From: Cyanobium sp. AMD-g
GTDB lineage: Bacteria; Cyanobacteriota; Cyanobacteriia; PCC-6307; Cyanobiaceae
Assembly (NCBI RefSeq): GCF_024346395.1
Contig: NZ_JAGQCW010000001.1
Coordinates: 1-64,000, forward strand
Reading direction: 5' to 3'
Length of the DNA stretch: 64,000 nt
Part shown: positions 1 to 8,071 of the stretch, piece after piece
Numbering within the stretch: position 1 is the first letter of the stretch
Layout: each line of letters opens with the position of its first letter
The notes under the pieces: generated by a model
Told to the model about the DNA's origin: nothing
Databases searched by the model: none
Seen by the model: the letters and a program-made list of their open reading frames with translations, nothing else
Translations under genes and position numbers: made by a program

Positions 1-171
1 GATGGCACCTTCCGGGTGCAGGTGCCCTTCCGCGATGGCCAGCAGCTCTATCCGATCGAGGCCGTGGCGGCCGATGGGGAGCAGAAGCGCAGCATCACCA
101 TGGAGTTCCGCCGCTCCACGCCGGAAGCCAACGTCAACAGCCGCGAAGCGGCGGTCGCCGAGTGGTTCTAG
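1..171 (+). CDS. DUF4912-type protein, C-terminal part
   Basis: The first frame is open from the window edge and ends in TAG at 169-171, giving 56 residues of a protein whose start lies outside the window. The readable part (FRVQVPFRDGQQLYPIEAVA, then a conserved ADGEQKRSI stretch) resembles the end of DUF4912 proteins, which are common in cyanobacteria and have no established biochemical role. It converges with the kinase-like gene that ends 3 bases downstream. The family name rests on recall of the motif only; with so little sequence it could be another beta-rich domain. Confidence 0.55.
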   Translation, partial: DGTFRVQVPFRDGQQLYPIEAVAADGEQKRSITMEFRRSTPEANVNSREAAVAEWF

Positions 172-174
172 GCC

Positions 175-1743
175 TCAGGACGGTGGCTGGCCCGGCCCTG
201 CCAGCCGCTCCGCCACGGCCGTGATCAGGGTCCCGGCTGTGAGCTGGGCGCCAACCTCCAGGCCATGGGTCCGTTCATGCGCGTCAAGCGGCTCCACGGT
301 CCTGATCTGGGACTCCAGCACGGCCCCGTCCGCATCCGAGGGGTCGTCGCCACGGATCCGGCGTTCCACCAGGCGCCGCCGGGCCTGCTCCTGGGTACTG
401 ACGCAGGCCAGGATCAGGAACGGGACACCGCGGCGTCGGGCCAAGGCCTCCATCCGCCGCCGCTGATCGCGGCGCAGGAAGGTGGCATCCACCACGACCG
501 ACATCCCAGCCGCGAGGATCCGTTCCACCTGCTCGGGCAGATGCTGGTCGTAGAGCATGGCGCTCACCTCCGGCCGGTAGGGGTCGCCAAGGAGCGGTGG
601 AGCCAGTCCCTGCCCCCAGCTGCCGAAGAGACGCTTGCGCTCCACGTCGGAACGCAACTGGATCCAGCCCTGCCGCTGGCAGAGCTGGCGGGCCCGGTGG
701 CTCTTGCCGCTGCCGGACACCCCGTGGGTAATCACCAGGGCCGGGGTTGGACTGGCGGTGGCACGGCTGGCGCCCTGCAGATAGCGCTCCAGGCCCTGCT
801 GCACGAGTGCCGAGGCCTCGGCGTCGAGGCTCTCCTGGCCCAGCCGCAGGGCGCAGACCTTGGCCCGTACCAGCGATCGGTACACCCGGTACCAGCGCCA
901 GGTGAGCAGGCCGGCGTAGTCGCCGCAGCGGCCCAGCCAGCGGTTGAGCAGCACGGCCCCGAGGTCAGGCCGGTTGCGGTGCTCCAGATCCATGACCAGG
1001 AAGGCCAGGTCGCTGATCACATCGATCCAGCGCAACTCCGGACTGAATTCCAGGCAGTCGAAGACCCGAAGGCGCTCCCCTTCCAGCAGCATGTTGCCCA
1101 GGTGCAGATCGCCATGGCACTCGCGGATGCGCCCCTGGGCTCGGCGCAGCAGGAAGCTCGGCCGCAGCCGCTCGAACTGGTCGATGGTCCAGTGCCGCAG
1201 GGCGGCGACGTCCTGCACAGGAACAAGTCCGCACGCTCCCAGCACCTCCAGGTTGGCCATGGCCGGCGCCTTCACCAGCTCCGGTGCCCCGTAGGCATCC
1301 TCCGGGGCAGCCACCGCGGCCGCGGCATGGAAGTCCGCCAGATCATCCGCCAGCCCTTCGAGTTGGGCATCGCTCAGGCCATGGCGTTCGAGCACCGCTC
1401 CCAGCAGGGCGCTCTGGGGAAACTGGCGCATGCGCACGGCCAGCTCCAGGATGGGTCCGGAGCCGTGAAACGCGGCGCGCTCGGGCGGGCCATGGATGGG
1501 GCTGAGCCCGAGGTAGAGGTCCGGAGCCAGGCGCTGGTTGAGCCTGAGCTCCTCCTGGCAGAACCAGCGGCGCCGCTCCGGCGTCGAAAAGTCGACGAAG
1601 CCCAGATTCACCGGCTTCTTGATTTTGTAGGCGAAGCTTCCGGTGAGCAGGATCCAGGAAATGTGGGTTTCCAGGCACTCGACCCGCTCGACCGGATGGT
1701 CATAGGCGGCGGGATCGAGCAGGGCCGCGATCATTGGGTCCAA
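175..1743 (-). CDS. APH-like kinase fused to AAA P-loop kinase
   Basis: This 522-residue protein joins two phosphotransfer domains. The N-terminal part has the aminoglycoside-phosphotransferase (APH) catalytic loop HGDLHLGN at residues 210-217, followed by a FDCLEF segment in the place of the DFG-like metal-binding Asp. The C-terminal part has a Walker A loop GVSGSGKS at residues 341-348, as in small zeta-toxin-like or gluconate-kinase-like P-loop kinases. Such APH-AAA fusions are widespread in bacteria and usually annotated as a bifunctional aminoglycoside phosphotransferase/ATP-binding protein; the true substrate is unknown and antibiotic resistance should not be assumed. It lies downstream of the TspO gene, overlapping it by 44 bases, so the two are probably co-transcribed. 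Confidence 0.85.
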   Translation of the reverse strand: MDPMIAALLDPAAYDHPVERVECLETHISWILLTGSFAYKIKKPVNLGFVDFSTPERRRWFCQEELRLNQRLAPDLYLGLSPIHGPPERAAFHGSGPILELAVRMRQFPQSALLGAVLERHGLSDAQLEGLADDLADFHAAAAVAAPEDAYGAPELVKAPAMANLEVLGACGLVPVQDVAALRHWTIDQFERLRPSFLLRRAQGRIRECHGDLHLGNMLLEGERLRVFDCLEFSPELRWIDVISDLAFLVMDLEHRNRPDLGAVLLNRWLGRCGDYAGLLTWRWYRVYRSLVRAKVCALRLGQESLDAEASALVQQGLERYLQGASRATASPTPALVITHGVSGSGKSHRARQLCQRQGWIQLRSDVERKRLFGSWGQGLAPPLLGDPYRPEVSAMLYDQHLPEQVERILAAGMSVVVDATFLRRDQRRRMEALARRRGVPFLILACVSTQEQARRRLVERRIRGDDPSDADGAVLESQIRTVEPLDAHERTHGLEVGAQLTAGTLITAVAERLAGPGQPPS

Positions 1744-2212
1744 GGCCGCTCCGATGCTTCTTGCGATTCAATCCAATCATCTGCAGGGTGACGATGGCTT
1801 CCACCGGGGTCCACACCAGCACAGGCACCAGCAGCCCAGCCGCCAGGGGAGATGTGGGTCGCGCGAACAGGGTCAGCATCAAGGTCAGCATCCAGCCCAG
1901 CAGGCCGATGGGAAGGCCCGCTGACAGGTTGCGGAGGCGGCAGATCACACAGTGTTGGCTGCGCAGGAGCACCAACAGGCTCGCGTAGGCAGCCACCCAG
2001 AGCCATGCGCCGGTCTTGAACCAGAAGGAGAGCGCTGAGAAGTAATAGCTGACGCTGATGACGACCCAGGCGGCGGGGACCCACGGATCGATGCTCATCC
2101 AGCCCGGTCGTCTGAGGCTGCGATACCAGGAGAAGTCCTGCTCCGAGGGATTGATGACCAGCGTCACCACCAGAAGGGTGATCAGGATCAGGAGCCAGGG
2201 GGGCACGGCCAT
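1700..2212 (-). CDS. TspO/MBR family membrane protein
   Basis: The product has 170 residues, a first hydrophobic segment at residues 4-20 and several more to the end, consistent with the five-helix TspO fold. The FSWYRSLRRPGW segment after helix 1 matches the family's WYxxLxKPxW signature. TspO proteins bind tetrapyrroles and cholesterol-like ligands and have been linked to stress and porphyrin handling in cyanobacteria. The C-terminal tail is basic and overlaps the start of the APH-AAA gene on the same strand. The ATG at 2210-2212 directly precedes the hydrophobic helix. Family assignment is good; the exact ligand is not visible. Confidence 0.75.
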   Translation of the reverse strand: MAVPPWLLILITLLVVTLVINPSEQDFSWYRSLRRPGWMSIDPWVPAAWVVISVSYYFSALSFWFKTGAWLWVAAYASLLVLLRSQHCVICRLRNLSAGLPIGLLGWMLTLMLTLFARPTSPLAAGLLVPVLVWTPVEAIVTLQMIGLNRKKHRSGLGPNDRGPARSRRL

Positions 2213-2344
2213 CTGCAGACACAGGCATTATTGGCTGCTGCCGGGGACCCGTCCATGGCGTGGGATGTCGGTTCGTCGCTCAGATGGATCAGACCGCCGG
2301 ACGCCCCTACGTTTGAAGGGTCCCACGAGCTTGATGGAGGCCCC

Positions 2345-2506
2345 ATGCATACCCACGACCTCGAGAACCACGACAACCTCTACGCCGACGAAGGCACGAT
2401 GGTGATCGGTGAGACCCGGGCGGACGCCCAGAGCCATGCTTACTGGGCTGTGGGGGCCATCGCCTTGATGGTGGTGGGATTGGGTGTGGCCCTGGTCATC
2501 TCCTGA
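2345..2506 (+). CDS. Small single-helix membrane protein
   Basis: A 53-residue protein starts at an ATG preceded by GATGGAGG, a good ribosome binding site. The N-terminal half is acidic and His-rich (MHTHDLENHDN) and the C-terminal 22 residues form one membrane helix ending in VALVIS. In-frame ATGs further upstream exist, but the Shine-Dalgarno favours this one. I do not recognise the family. It faces the TspO gene divergently and its 3' end overlaps the 3' end of the gene on the other strand. Confidence 0.55.
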   Translation: MHTHDLENHDNLYADEGTMVIGETRADAQSHAYWAVGAIALMVVGLGVALVIS

Positions 2507-2907
2507 GTCGCCGCGAAGCGCTCCCGGAAACAGGGCAGGGGGATGGGTTCACAGAGTCGGACCCAGTCCCCGCTTCCCCTGTGCTGCCAGGCGGAAAGCC
2601 ACAGCGGATGGACGGCTCCCCAGCGGCAGATCAGCAGGTAACGATGTCCCCAGGCCGTGGGCCAGGCCATGGCGGCCCCCCTCGCCCACGGCCAGTGGTC
2701 AGGGTGCAGCGGCTCCAGATCGCGATGGCGGCGCAGCAGGGCTGGCAGCAGCTGGCCAGCGGGAATCCCCTGGCAGTGCTGCAGCCGCCTGGCCAGGGCG
2801 GGCGGATCGCCCCGGCTGGGGAGAACCAGGTGCAGTCCCCCCCAACCGGGAAAGCCCAGACAGGAGAGAAGGGCGCCGTAAGCCATGCGTGGACGGGACG
2901 TTGACAT
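2440..2907 (-). CDS. Uncharacterised Trp-rich protein
   Basis: The open frame gives 155 residues from an ATG at 2905-2907 with AAAGGG just upstream; a second in-frame ATG lies at 2886. The sequence is rich in Trp, His and Arg, with a recurring WG pattern and a WVRLCEPIPLPCFRERF segment that looks conserved in character. No known domain is recognised. The last about 20 residues overlap the convergent small membrane gene and may be read-through of low constraint. The frame is supported mainly by amino-acid composition and the absence of a better frame. Confidence 0.45.
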   Translation of the reverse strand: MSTSRPRMAYGALLSCLGFPGWGGLHLVLPSRGDPPALARRLQHCQGIPAGQLLPALLRRHRDLEPLHPDHWPWARGAAMAWPTAWGHRYLLICRWGAVHPLWLSAWQHRGSGDWVRLCEPIPLPCFRERFAATQEMTRATPNPTTIKAMAPTAQ

Positions 2908-2995
2908 CCCTTTGGTGCCACCGCCTGTCACGAAGCGGACGCTGGGGCGGTCGCACTGCCAGGATCGGCGGGAAGGAAGCGACTCCCCTGCCGCC

Positions 2996-3106
2996 ATGTT
3001 CGAGAACCGCGAACGGCCCGCCTGGGTCAACTGGCTGATCCTGGCGATCTTCCTGTTGTCGTCGTGGCAGCTGGCCGGGTTCTGGTTTCAGCAGCTGCAC
3101 CACTGA
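2996..3106 (+). CDS. 36-residue membrane peptide
   Basis: A short frame starts MFENRERPAWVNW and continues with one hydrophobic helix (residues 11-30, LILAIFLLSSWQLAGFWF). It resembles the many tiny single-helix proteins of picocyanobacteria, some of which are subunits of photosynthetic complexes, but it matches none I can name. It sits divergent to the Trp-rich gene, about 90 bases away, and converges with a small membrane protein gene. Confidence 0.45.
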   Translation: MFENRERPAWVNWLILAIFLLSSWQLAGFWFQQLHH

Positions 3107-3120
3107 GCAGCCGGGGGGCG

Positions 3121-3498
3121 TCAGGAGGGGCGTCGCGGCCTGGCGGTGAGGGCCCGCACCAGCCGGACGCCGCCGCCCACCAGCAGCAGCAGGGCCATCA
3201 GGGCCAGCAAGGCCACCACGATCACGCTGCCCAGCTGCAGGATCCCCATGCTGAGCCGGCTCAGGCCGCCGATCAGGTTGGCGATGGCATTGCTGACCAG
3301 GAGCAGGGCATCGAGCCGCTCCGGCAACTGCATCAGCCCGACGAGGATCAGCGCCCCCGCCACGATCAGCATCAGGCCCGCCAGCAACTGGCGCCACCGG
3401 GAGGAGGGACGGCGGCGGCGACTGCGCAGCTGCAGACCCTTTCCCGGCGTTGGTCCCCTCGGTGTCGGCAGATGCAGCGGGTAGGGGGTGTGCGGCAT
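3121..3498 (-). CDS. Uncharacterised two-helix membrane protein
   Basis: The 125-residue product begins with a basic, Pro-rich cytoplasmic stretch of about 35 residues, followed by hydrophobic segments at about 38-56 and 88-112 and a basic C-terminus (RPRRPS). The composition obeys the positive-inside rule with both ends cytoplasmic. No family is recognised. The gene ends 14 bases from the convergent small peptide gene and follows another small minus-strand gene by 10 bases, so they may share a transcript. Confidence 0.6.
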   Translation of the reverse strand: MPHTPYPLHLPTPRGPTPGKGLQLRSRRRRPSSRWRQLLAGLMLIVAGALILVGLMQLPERLDALLLVSNAIANLIGGLSRLSMGILQLGSVIVVALLALMALLLLVGGGVRLVRALTARPRRPS

Positions 3499-3508
3499 GG
3501 CTGGGGGT

Positions 3509-3754
3509 TCAGAGCTCCAGCGGATAGCCGGCGCCGCGCATCCACCGCTCGAATTCCATCAGCACCAACTCATTGGGGCAATCGATCAGGGACAGGTCGT
3601 TGACCGTGCAGTCACCCTGACCACCATGGTGGAGGGTGAGGTGGAACTGGGTACCGCTCAAGCCGCAGACCTCTGGATCACTGCGCACCACCACATCAAG
3701 GGCCGCGCCCAGCCGTGCGACCCGGCGGCGCAGTTCCGACCAGGTCATGCCCAT
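3509..3754 (-). CDS. Small conserved-looking cytoplasmic protein
   Basis: This frame encodes 81 residues without membrane segments or signal. It has an alternation of Arg/Leu-rich helix at the start (SELRRRVARLGAALDVVVR) followed by a probable beta part with the segment HLTLHHGGQGDCTVNDLSLIDC. It does not match a domain I know. It lies between the two-helix membrane protein and the DUF4335 gene, all in the same direction, 81 bases after the latter. Confidence 0.6.
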   Translation of the reverse strand: MGMTWSELRRRVARLGAALDVVVRSDPEVCGLSGTQFHLTLHHGGQGDCTVNDLSLIDCPNELVLMEFERWMRGAGYPLEL

Positions 3755-3835
3755 GGCACGGCAGTGGAAAGCAAAGGATGTCGCCCCCAGTGTGACCAGC
3801 GCGGGGCCGAAGTCAACAGGACGCGGGCCGGGGGC

Positions 3836-4465
3836 TCAGGGACGTGGGGCTTCCGGAGCGGCCTGGGGGGGCGGTGGGGTTGGCACCGGTGGCACGGCGG
3901 GCGGCGGCGGCAGCAGCAGCACCAGGGCCGCCGAGACGGCCAGGGCCGCTGCCCCGCCCAGAGGGGCCGTCAGTCGGCGATGAAGGGGGATCCGCTCCAG
4001 CAGTTCCCTGGGACCGAGCGGCTCCGGCTCAGGGATCTCCAGGGGCAGCTGCACGCGGGGATCGAGGCGCAACAGGTCGAGCACCCGCACCAGATCAGCC
4101 AGTTCCGCATCGTCGAGATGCATCTCCAGCGGAGGGGTGTCGGGCTGGCTGCTGCGCAGCAGCAGCCGGTGGCCGCCCTCGGGGTGGGGGCCGATATCGA
4201 CGGGTTCGCCCGCCATGCTGAAATCGCGGCGCACGCCGCTGATCAGGTGCCGGGCGTAGGGCAGCACCACCTGCATCAGTGCCTGCAGGTGCTCACGCCG
4301 CCCCTCCAGCAGGGGCCGGCCCACCCACTGCAGACTCCAGCCGGTGATGATGCCAAGGGCCGCACCGCTCTGGCCGATGGAGACGTCGGGGAGCCCTTCC
4401 ACCTGCAGGCGGCAGCTGAGCTGATCGAAGACGAGGCTCTGCTTCATCACGGAACTCTGAACCAT
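3836..4465 (-). CDS. DUF4335 domain protein
   Basis: The product has 209 residues. Residues 7-150 form a soluble domain (KQSLVFDQLSCRLQVEG start) typical of the cyanobacterial DUF4335 family, followed by a hydrophobic segment near 172-186 and a Pro-rich tail. Function is unknown. The gene directly follows the DUF3038 gene on the same strand with a gap of 22 bases, an arrangement I recall as conserved in cyanobacteria and which suggests that the two act together. A second ATG at 4447 would shorten the protein by six residues. Confidence 0.75.
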   Translation of the reverse strand: MVQSSVMKQSLVFDQLSCRLQVEGLPDVSIGQSGAALGIITGWSLQWVGRPLLEGRREHLQALMQVVLPYARHLISGVRRDFSMAGEPVDIGPHPEGGHRLLLRSSQPDTPPLEMHLDDAELADLVRVLDLLRLDPRVQLPLEIPEPEPLGPRELLERIPLHRRLTAPLGGAAALAVSAALVLLLPPPPAVPPVPTPPPPQAAPEAPRP

Positions 4466-4487
4466 GGGGGGTCTCAGGGGGACGGCC

Positions 4488-5042
4488 TCAGGCGACCGCG
4501 TCCATCAGGCTGGCCTTGATGCGCTCGAAGCCTCCCAGGCCGGCGCAGAGGCTGAGGCCCTGGACCAGCTGAAGCCGCTGGGCGGCCCCATCGGTGGGAT
4601 CGAGCAATTTCTGCACGCCGCTGCGGCGGGGATTCATGCGTTCCTGCACCAGCTCCAGCAGACGCCCCTGGAACAGCGCCCAGCGTTCACGCGCCACCGC
4701 CTCCGGCTCGCTGCTGGAGAGCAGGGAGCGCAGCATCGGGTAGAGGCGATCGGCCATGACGCAGAGGATGCGGATCAGGGCATCGGTTTCGTCGACGGGA
4801 ACCTCGCCGCGCCGGCAGGTGCGTCGCAGCGGGTTGTGGCAGCGGCGCTTCCACAGCTCCACCCGGTTGGGGAAGAGACCTCCATAGCCCAGCTGCTCGC
4901 TCATCCAGACCATCGCTTCACCCCCGTTGAGGTCGAGCGCCTCCATGCAGAGCAGCATCAGATCGAGCCGCTCCAGTCCCCGGCGGGGCAGGGGGCGGGA
5001 GGGGTGGTCCTGGGTCGCCGCTTCCGAAGTGTCCTTGGCCAT
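4488..5042 (-). CDS. DUF3038 domain protein
   Basis: From the ATG at 5040-5042 the protein has 184 residues; an upstream in-frame ATG at 5072 would add ten. It is soluble and mostly helical, with the segment [20 protein letters not shown] and a Cys/Arg-rich stretch [16 protein letters not shown] that are characteristic of DUF3038. The role is unknown. It lies immediately upstream of the DUF4335 gene and is divergent from apt with only about 70 bases between starts. Confidence 0.75.
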   Translation of the reverse strand: MAKDTSEAATQDHPSRPLPRRGLERLDLMLLCMEALDLNGGEAMVWMSEQLGYGGLFPNRVELWKRRCHNPLRRTCRRGEVPVDETDALIRILCVMADRLYPMLRSLLSSSEPEAVARERWALFQGRLLELVQERMNPRRSGVQKLLDPTDGAAQRLQLVQGLSLCAGLGGFERIKASLMDAVA

Positions 5043-5109
5043 GACTGCGATGATGCCAGCGGCGCCGTCCATCCGTCACGTCGCCGGTACCGGTCCCTTC
5101 ACCAGCACG

Positions 5110-5649
5110 ATGCCCAGCAGCCCTTCATCGATCGATCTGCGCACCTGGGTCCGGGACATTCCCGACTTTCCGAAGCCGGGCATCCTCTTCCGTGACCTCA
5201 CCCCCCTGATGCGGGACCCCGACGGCTGGGGCGAGGCCATCCGCCTGCTGGGCCTGCTCTGCGATCGGGTTCAGCCGGACCTGATCGTGGGCATCGAATC
5301 CCGCGGCTTCATCGTCGGTACGGCCCTGGCCACCGTCGTCGGTGTCGGCTTCGTGCCGGTGCGTAAGCCCGGCAAGCTTCCCGGCGAGGTGATCGGGGTG
5401 GACTACAGCCTCGAGTACGGCACCGACCGGCTGGAGATCCACAGCGATGCCCTCGGCCAGGGTTCGCGGGTGCTGATCGTCGATGATCTGCTGGCCACCG
5501 GCGGCACCGCCGAGGCCTGCACCGAGCTGGTGCTGAAGGCCGGTGGGGAGCTGTGCGGCTTTGGCTTCCTGGCCGAACTGGCGGCCCTGGAGGGCCGCAG
5601 CCGGCTGCCTCAGGAGCAGCCGATCGAGTCGCTGATCATCTACAGCTGA
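5110..5649 (+). CDS. apt: Adenine phosphoribosyltransferase
   Basis: The 179-residue protein catalyses AMP formation from adenine and PRPP in purine salvage. It starts close to the family signature [18 protein letters not shown] and contains the PRPP-binding loop [16 protein letters not shown] at about residues 119-134. The length is normal for Apt (170-180). The open frame continues upstream, but the ATG at 5110 gives the expected N-terminus. It is divergent from DUF3038 and convergent with the DUF2949 gene, which ends 3 bases downstream. Confidence 0.95.
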   Translation: MPSSPSSIDLRTWVRDIPDFPKPGILFRDLTPLMRDPDGWGEAIRLLGLLCDRVQPDLIVGIESRGFIVGTALATVVGVGFVPVRKPGKLPGEVIGVDYSLEYGTDRLEIHSDALGQGSRVLIVDDLLATGGTAEACTELVLKAGGELCGFGFLAELAALEGRSRLPQEQPIESLIIYS

Positions 5650-5652
5650 GGC

Positions 5653-5865
5653 TCAGCCCTGCTGGTCCTGCCAGGTGAGGACGGTGTCGAACTGTTCGAG
5701 GCTGATCAGGCCGAACCGCCACAGCACCGCCGGCAGCGGTGCCTGCTCCAGCTGGGACTGTTTGATGCCCAGCTGCAGGGCGTTTTCACTCAGGCCGAGC
5801 TGATGGCGCAGGAAGCGCACCATGGCCGGAGAGGGCAGGGGCTGGGGAGAGCTGCTGATCACCAT
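5653..5865 (-). CDS. DUF2949 domain protein
   Basis: This 70-residue protein carries the pattern of DUF2949: a short helical pair LRHQLGLSENALQLGIKQSQ followed by PLPAVLWRFGLISLEQFD. The family is small, soluble and confined mostly to cyanobacteria, with unknown function. An internal ATG at 5821-5823 would give 56 residues starting at the conserved part. The 5' end overlaps the 3' end of the upstream monooxygenase gene by 80 bases on the same strand. Confidence 0.7.
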   Translation of the reverse strand: MVISSSPQPLPSPAMVRFLRHQLGLSENALQLGIKQSQLEQAPLPAVLWRFGLISLEQFDTVLTWQDQQG

Positions 5866-7021
5866 CCCCCCATGCTGGGAGTGTCTGGCGCAGGCGGCAA
5901 GGCCCCTGGGTCATGGCCCGCAGGGCCAGGGCCCGGCTCCAGCCGAACCGCGACAGGACCCCGAAGGCCAGACCGCGCAGCGGCAGCAACAGGGGCTGAC
6001 GGTTGGAGAAGAGCCGCACCAGCAGGTCGGTGGCCAGCAGGGTGAGCAGCAGATCGGGCCAGCGGCGGCGTGCGTAGGCCGCAGCCAGGCGACGCGGGGA
6101 CAGCGTTCCCCGGGCGGCCTGCTCGGCGAGCTGGTGCAGCACCGCCACATCCCGCCAGCAGAGATTCAACCCCTGGCCGCCCACCGGATGGCAGCGGTGG
6201 GCGCTTTCCCCCACCAGCACCGTGCGGCCGCGGTGCAGGCGGTGGGCCAGCTGCAGGGCCACCGGAAAACTGCGGGGTGCCACCAGCAGGGCCTCGGGCT
6301 GGAGTTGGTCCGGCAGGGCACCCGCCAGCCGATCGAGGAAGGCAGGGCCGCTCAGGGCTTCGAGCTGCCGGCAGCGGGCCGTGGGTGCACTCCAGACCAG
6401 CTGGAAGCGACGCTCGCCAATCGGAAGCACCGCAAAGGGCCCTTCCGGACGCAGCAGCTCCCAGGCTTCGTCGTCGTTGCCGCCTCCCATCTCCACCTGC
6501 ACGGTGAGGCAGGCCTGGGTGTAGCGGTGGCTCCACTGGCCGATGCCCAGGGCACGCCGGGTGGGGGAGTCGGGTCCATCGGCGGCCACCAGCAGATCGG
6601 GTTCGCTGGCGGCGACCGCTGCCGCTGTTCCCAGCGCCAGCGCAACGGCGGGGTGCTGGCCCAGGCGCCGCAGCAGCAACGCCATCAGGGGCCGGTGCGA
6701 GCCGATCCAGCCCACCGCGCCGCCGTGCTCCAGGCCGGTCGGATCGAAGCTGACCCGACGCTCCGTGGCCCCGTCCTGAAGCCGCAGGCGGCGGAAGGGA
6801 ACCAGCTGGCGCCGCAGATCGCCCCATAGACCCAGCCGCTCCAGCAGGTCACGGCTGGAATGGGTGAAGGCGTAGGCCCGCTCCCGGCCCTGCAGAGCCT
6901 CGGGGCCGAGGGGATCGTGGAGACTCACCTGCCAGCCGGCCTGCGCCAGGGCCAGGGCCGTCAGGGCGCCGGTGGGGCCGGCTCCGTTGATCCGGGCATG
7001 GAGCGAAGGGCGCATGGCCAC
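5786..7021 (-). CDS. UbiH/COQ6-type FAD-dependent monooxygenase
   Basis: The 411-residue protein has an N-terminal Rossmann FAD motif (INGAGPTGALTALALAQAGW, residues 11-30), the mid-protein DG motif (LLVAADGPDSPTRRALG) and the second FAD motif VLVGESAHRCHPVGGQGLNL near residue 270, where the usual GD is GE. This architecture is that of UbiH/UbiF/VisC/COQ6 aromatic hydroxylases. In cyanobacteria, which make plastoquinone, the substrate is not obvious. The gene starts just beyond the terminator of the Hli gene. Confidence 0.85.
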   Translation of the reverse strand: MAMRPSLHARINGAGPTGALTALALAQAGWQVSLHDPLGPEALQGRERAYAFTHSSRDLLERLGLWGDLRRQLVPFRRLRLQDGATERRVSFDPTGLEHGGAVGWIGSHRPLMALLLRRLGQHPAVALALGTAAAVAASEPDLLVAADGPDSPTRRALGIGQWSHRYTQACLTVQVEMGGGNDDEAWELLRPEGPFAVLPIGERRFQLVWSAPTARCRQLEALSGPAFLDRLAGALPDQLQPEALLVAPRSFPVALQLAHRLHRGRTVLVGESAHRCHPVGGQGLNLCWRDVAVLHQLAEQAARGTLSPRRLAAAYARRRWPDLLLTLLATDLLVRLFSNRQPLLLPLRGLAFGVLSRFGWSRALALRAMTQGPCRLRQTLPAWGDGDQQLSPAPALSGHGALPAPSARPE

Positions 7022-7052
7022 AAAAAAGCCGCAACAGAAAGTCTGCTGCGGC
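7022..7052 (-). terminator. Rho-independent terminator of hli gene
   Basis: Read on the minus strand, GCCGCAGCAGA and TCTGTTGCGGC pair around a CTT loop (one mismatch) and are followed directly by six T. It lies 18 bases after the stop codon of the high-light-inducible gene and 1 base before the ATG of the monooxygenase gene, so it should isolate the short hli transcript. Confidence 0.85.
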
Positions 7053-7069
7053 GATGGGGTCAGCCGTGA

Positions 7070-7339
7070 TCAGCCGATGCCGAGCAGACCGCGGGTGAAG
7101 GCTTCGCCACCCAGGGCGAATTCGGTGGCGAGCAGGGCGATGAAGCCGAGCATGGCCATGCGGCCGTTGAGCTTCTCGGCGCGCTCGTGGAAGCCCCAGC
7201 CGCTCTCGGCGCTCACCACTTCCATGCGGGGCTCGGTGGCGAAGGCGTTGAGGCGGCCGCCGTCTTCGGTGGTGACGGTGGCGCCGCGGATGGCGGAACG
7301 ATCGAGGGCGGTAGGTGCGGTGGGGGTGGCGGCGGTCAT
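7070..7339 (-). CDS. High-light-inducible protein (CAB-like)
   Basis: The 89-residue protein ends with a single chlorophyll a/b-binding-type helix containing the motif [19 protein letters not shown] (ExxNGRxAM), the hallmark of Hli/Scp proteins that bind chlorophyll and protect photosystem II assembly under stress. The N-terminal 40 residues are a variable soluble extension. The ATG is preceded by AAGGAG with 7-base spacing. A promoter and a strong terminator bracket it, so it is monocistronic. Confidence 0.93.
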   Translation of the reverse strand: MTAATPTAPTALDRSAIRGATVTTEDGGRLNAFATEPRMEVVSAESGWGFHERAEKLNGRMAMLGFIALLATEFALGGEAFTRGLLGIG

Positions 7340-7368
7340 GGGAGGACTCCTTGAGAAGTGTTACGAGA

Positions 7369-7397
7369 ATTGTAACGCATTGTTTCGGATCCGTCCA
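7369..7397 (-). promoter_or_regulatory. Candidate sigma-70 promoter of hli gene
   Basis: On the minus strand a -10 box TACAAT (7369-7374) and a -35-like TGGACG (7392-7397) are separated by 17 bases. The -10 sits inside GTTACAAT, which matches one half of the HLR1 element bound by RpaB at high-light genes, and GTTAC/GTAAC (7360-7364, 7372-7376) form a short inverted repeat. The second HLR1 half-site is poor, so RpaB control is only a suggestion. Confidence 0.5.
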
Positions 7398-7404
7398 GCT
7401 TCCC

Positions 7405-8052
7405 TCACCCCAGCCGCCGCAGGCAGAGCTCCTCAAAGGCCGGCCGCAGCAGATAGGGGTACTCCCCCACCCACTGCTTCAGCTGGGGCAGCCAGCCATC
7501 GGAGAGGGCGCCGATGCGGGAAAAGTCCTTGCGCTCGCTCAGGACCAGGCAGCGAATCACCATCCCCGGCCGGATCAGCTCATGCTTCTTCTCCAGGGGG
7601 AAACGGATCTGGCCCAGGTAGCCGTCCTCGTCCTCCAGCTCCAGGCACAGCCAGGTGCGCCGGTTCTCCACCAGCTCAAGCCGCCCCTGGCGGTTGGCCT
7701 GCTCCCGCCGGTTCTCCACCACCTCCCGCCGGAACAGGTCGGCCACCACCCCCTCGAAAATCGCGGCCGCCGGGTAGCGCCGCAGCTGCGCGTTGCGTCG
7801 GCCCGCCTCCAGGATCGGCCCCCAGAGCACGTAAAGGAGAAAGACGAAGCCCACCACCAGGAAGACAGGACCGGCCTGGCTGCGGAACAGCAGCACCTGG
7901 CTGATCAGCAGCGCAATCACCCCGCCGATCACCGAAATCAGCACGCGCTGCAGCAGTTTGCGCGGATCGCCACTGCTGGCGCTGAACTGCGATCCCGTGG
8001 CCACCGCCGGGATCAGGCGGACCAGTTCGCCGGGTTTGAGGGGGATCAGCAT
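7405..8052 (-). CDS. Cyanobacterial conserved membrane protein
   Basis: From the ATG at 8050-8052 the protein has 215 residues: a short soluble start (MLIPLKPGELVRLIPAVATG), two adjacent membrane helices at about 35-75 and then a soluble C-terminal domain of 140 residues with mixed helix and strand (FEGVVADLFRREVVENRRE, later KKHELIRPGMVIRCLVLSER). I recognise this only as a protein conserved in picocyanobacteria. The open frame extends upstream into dapB, so the internal ATG is preferred. It follows dapB on the same strand, overlapping nothing. Confidence 0.7.
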   Translation of the reverse strand: MLIPLKPGELVRLIPAVATGSQFSASSGDPRKLLQRVLISVIGGVIALLISQVLLFRSQAGPVFLVVGFVFLLYVLWGPILEAGRRNAQLRRYPAAAIFEGVVADLFRREVVENRREQANRQGRLELVENRRTWLCLELEDEDGYLGQIRFPLEKKHELIRPGMVIRCLVLSERKDFSRIGALSDGWLPQLKQWVGEYPYLLRPAFEELCLRRLG

Positions 8053-8071
8053 CGACTCTTGGGGGGGCAGC

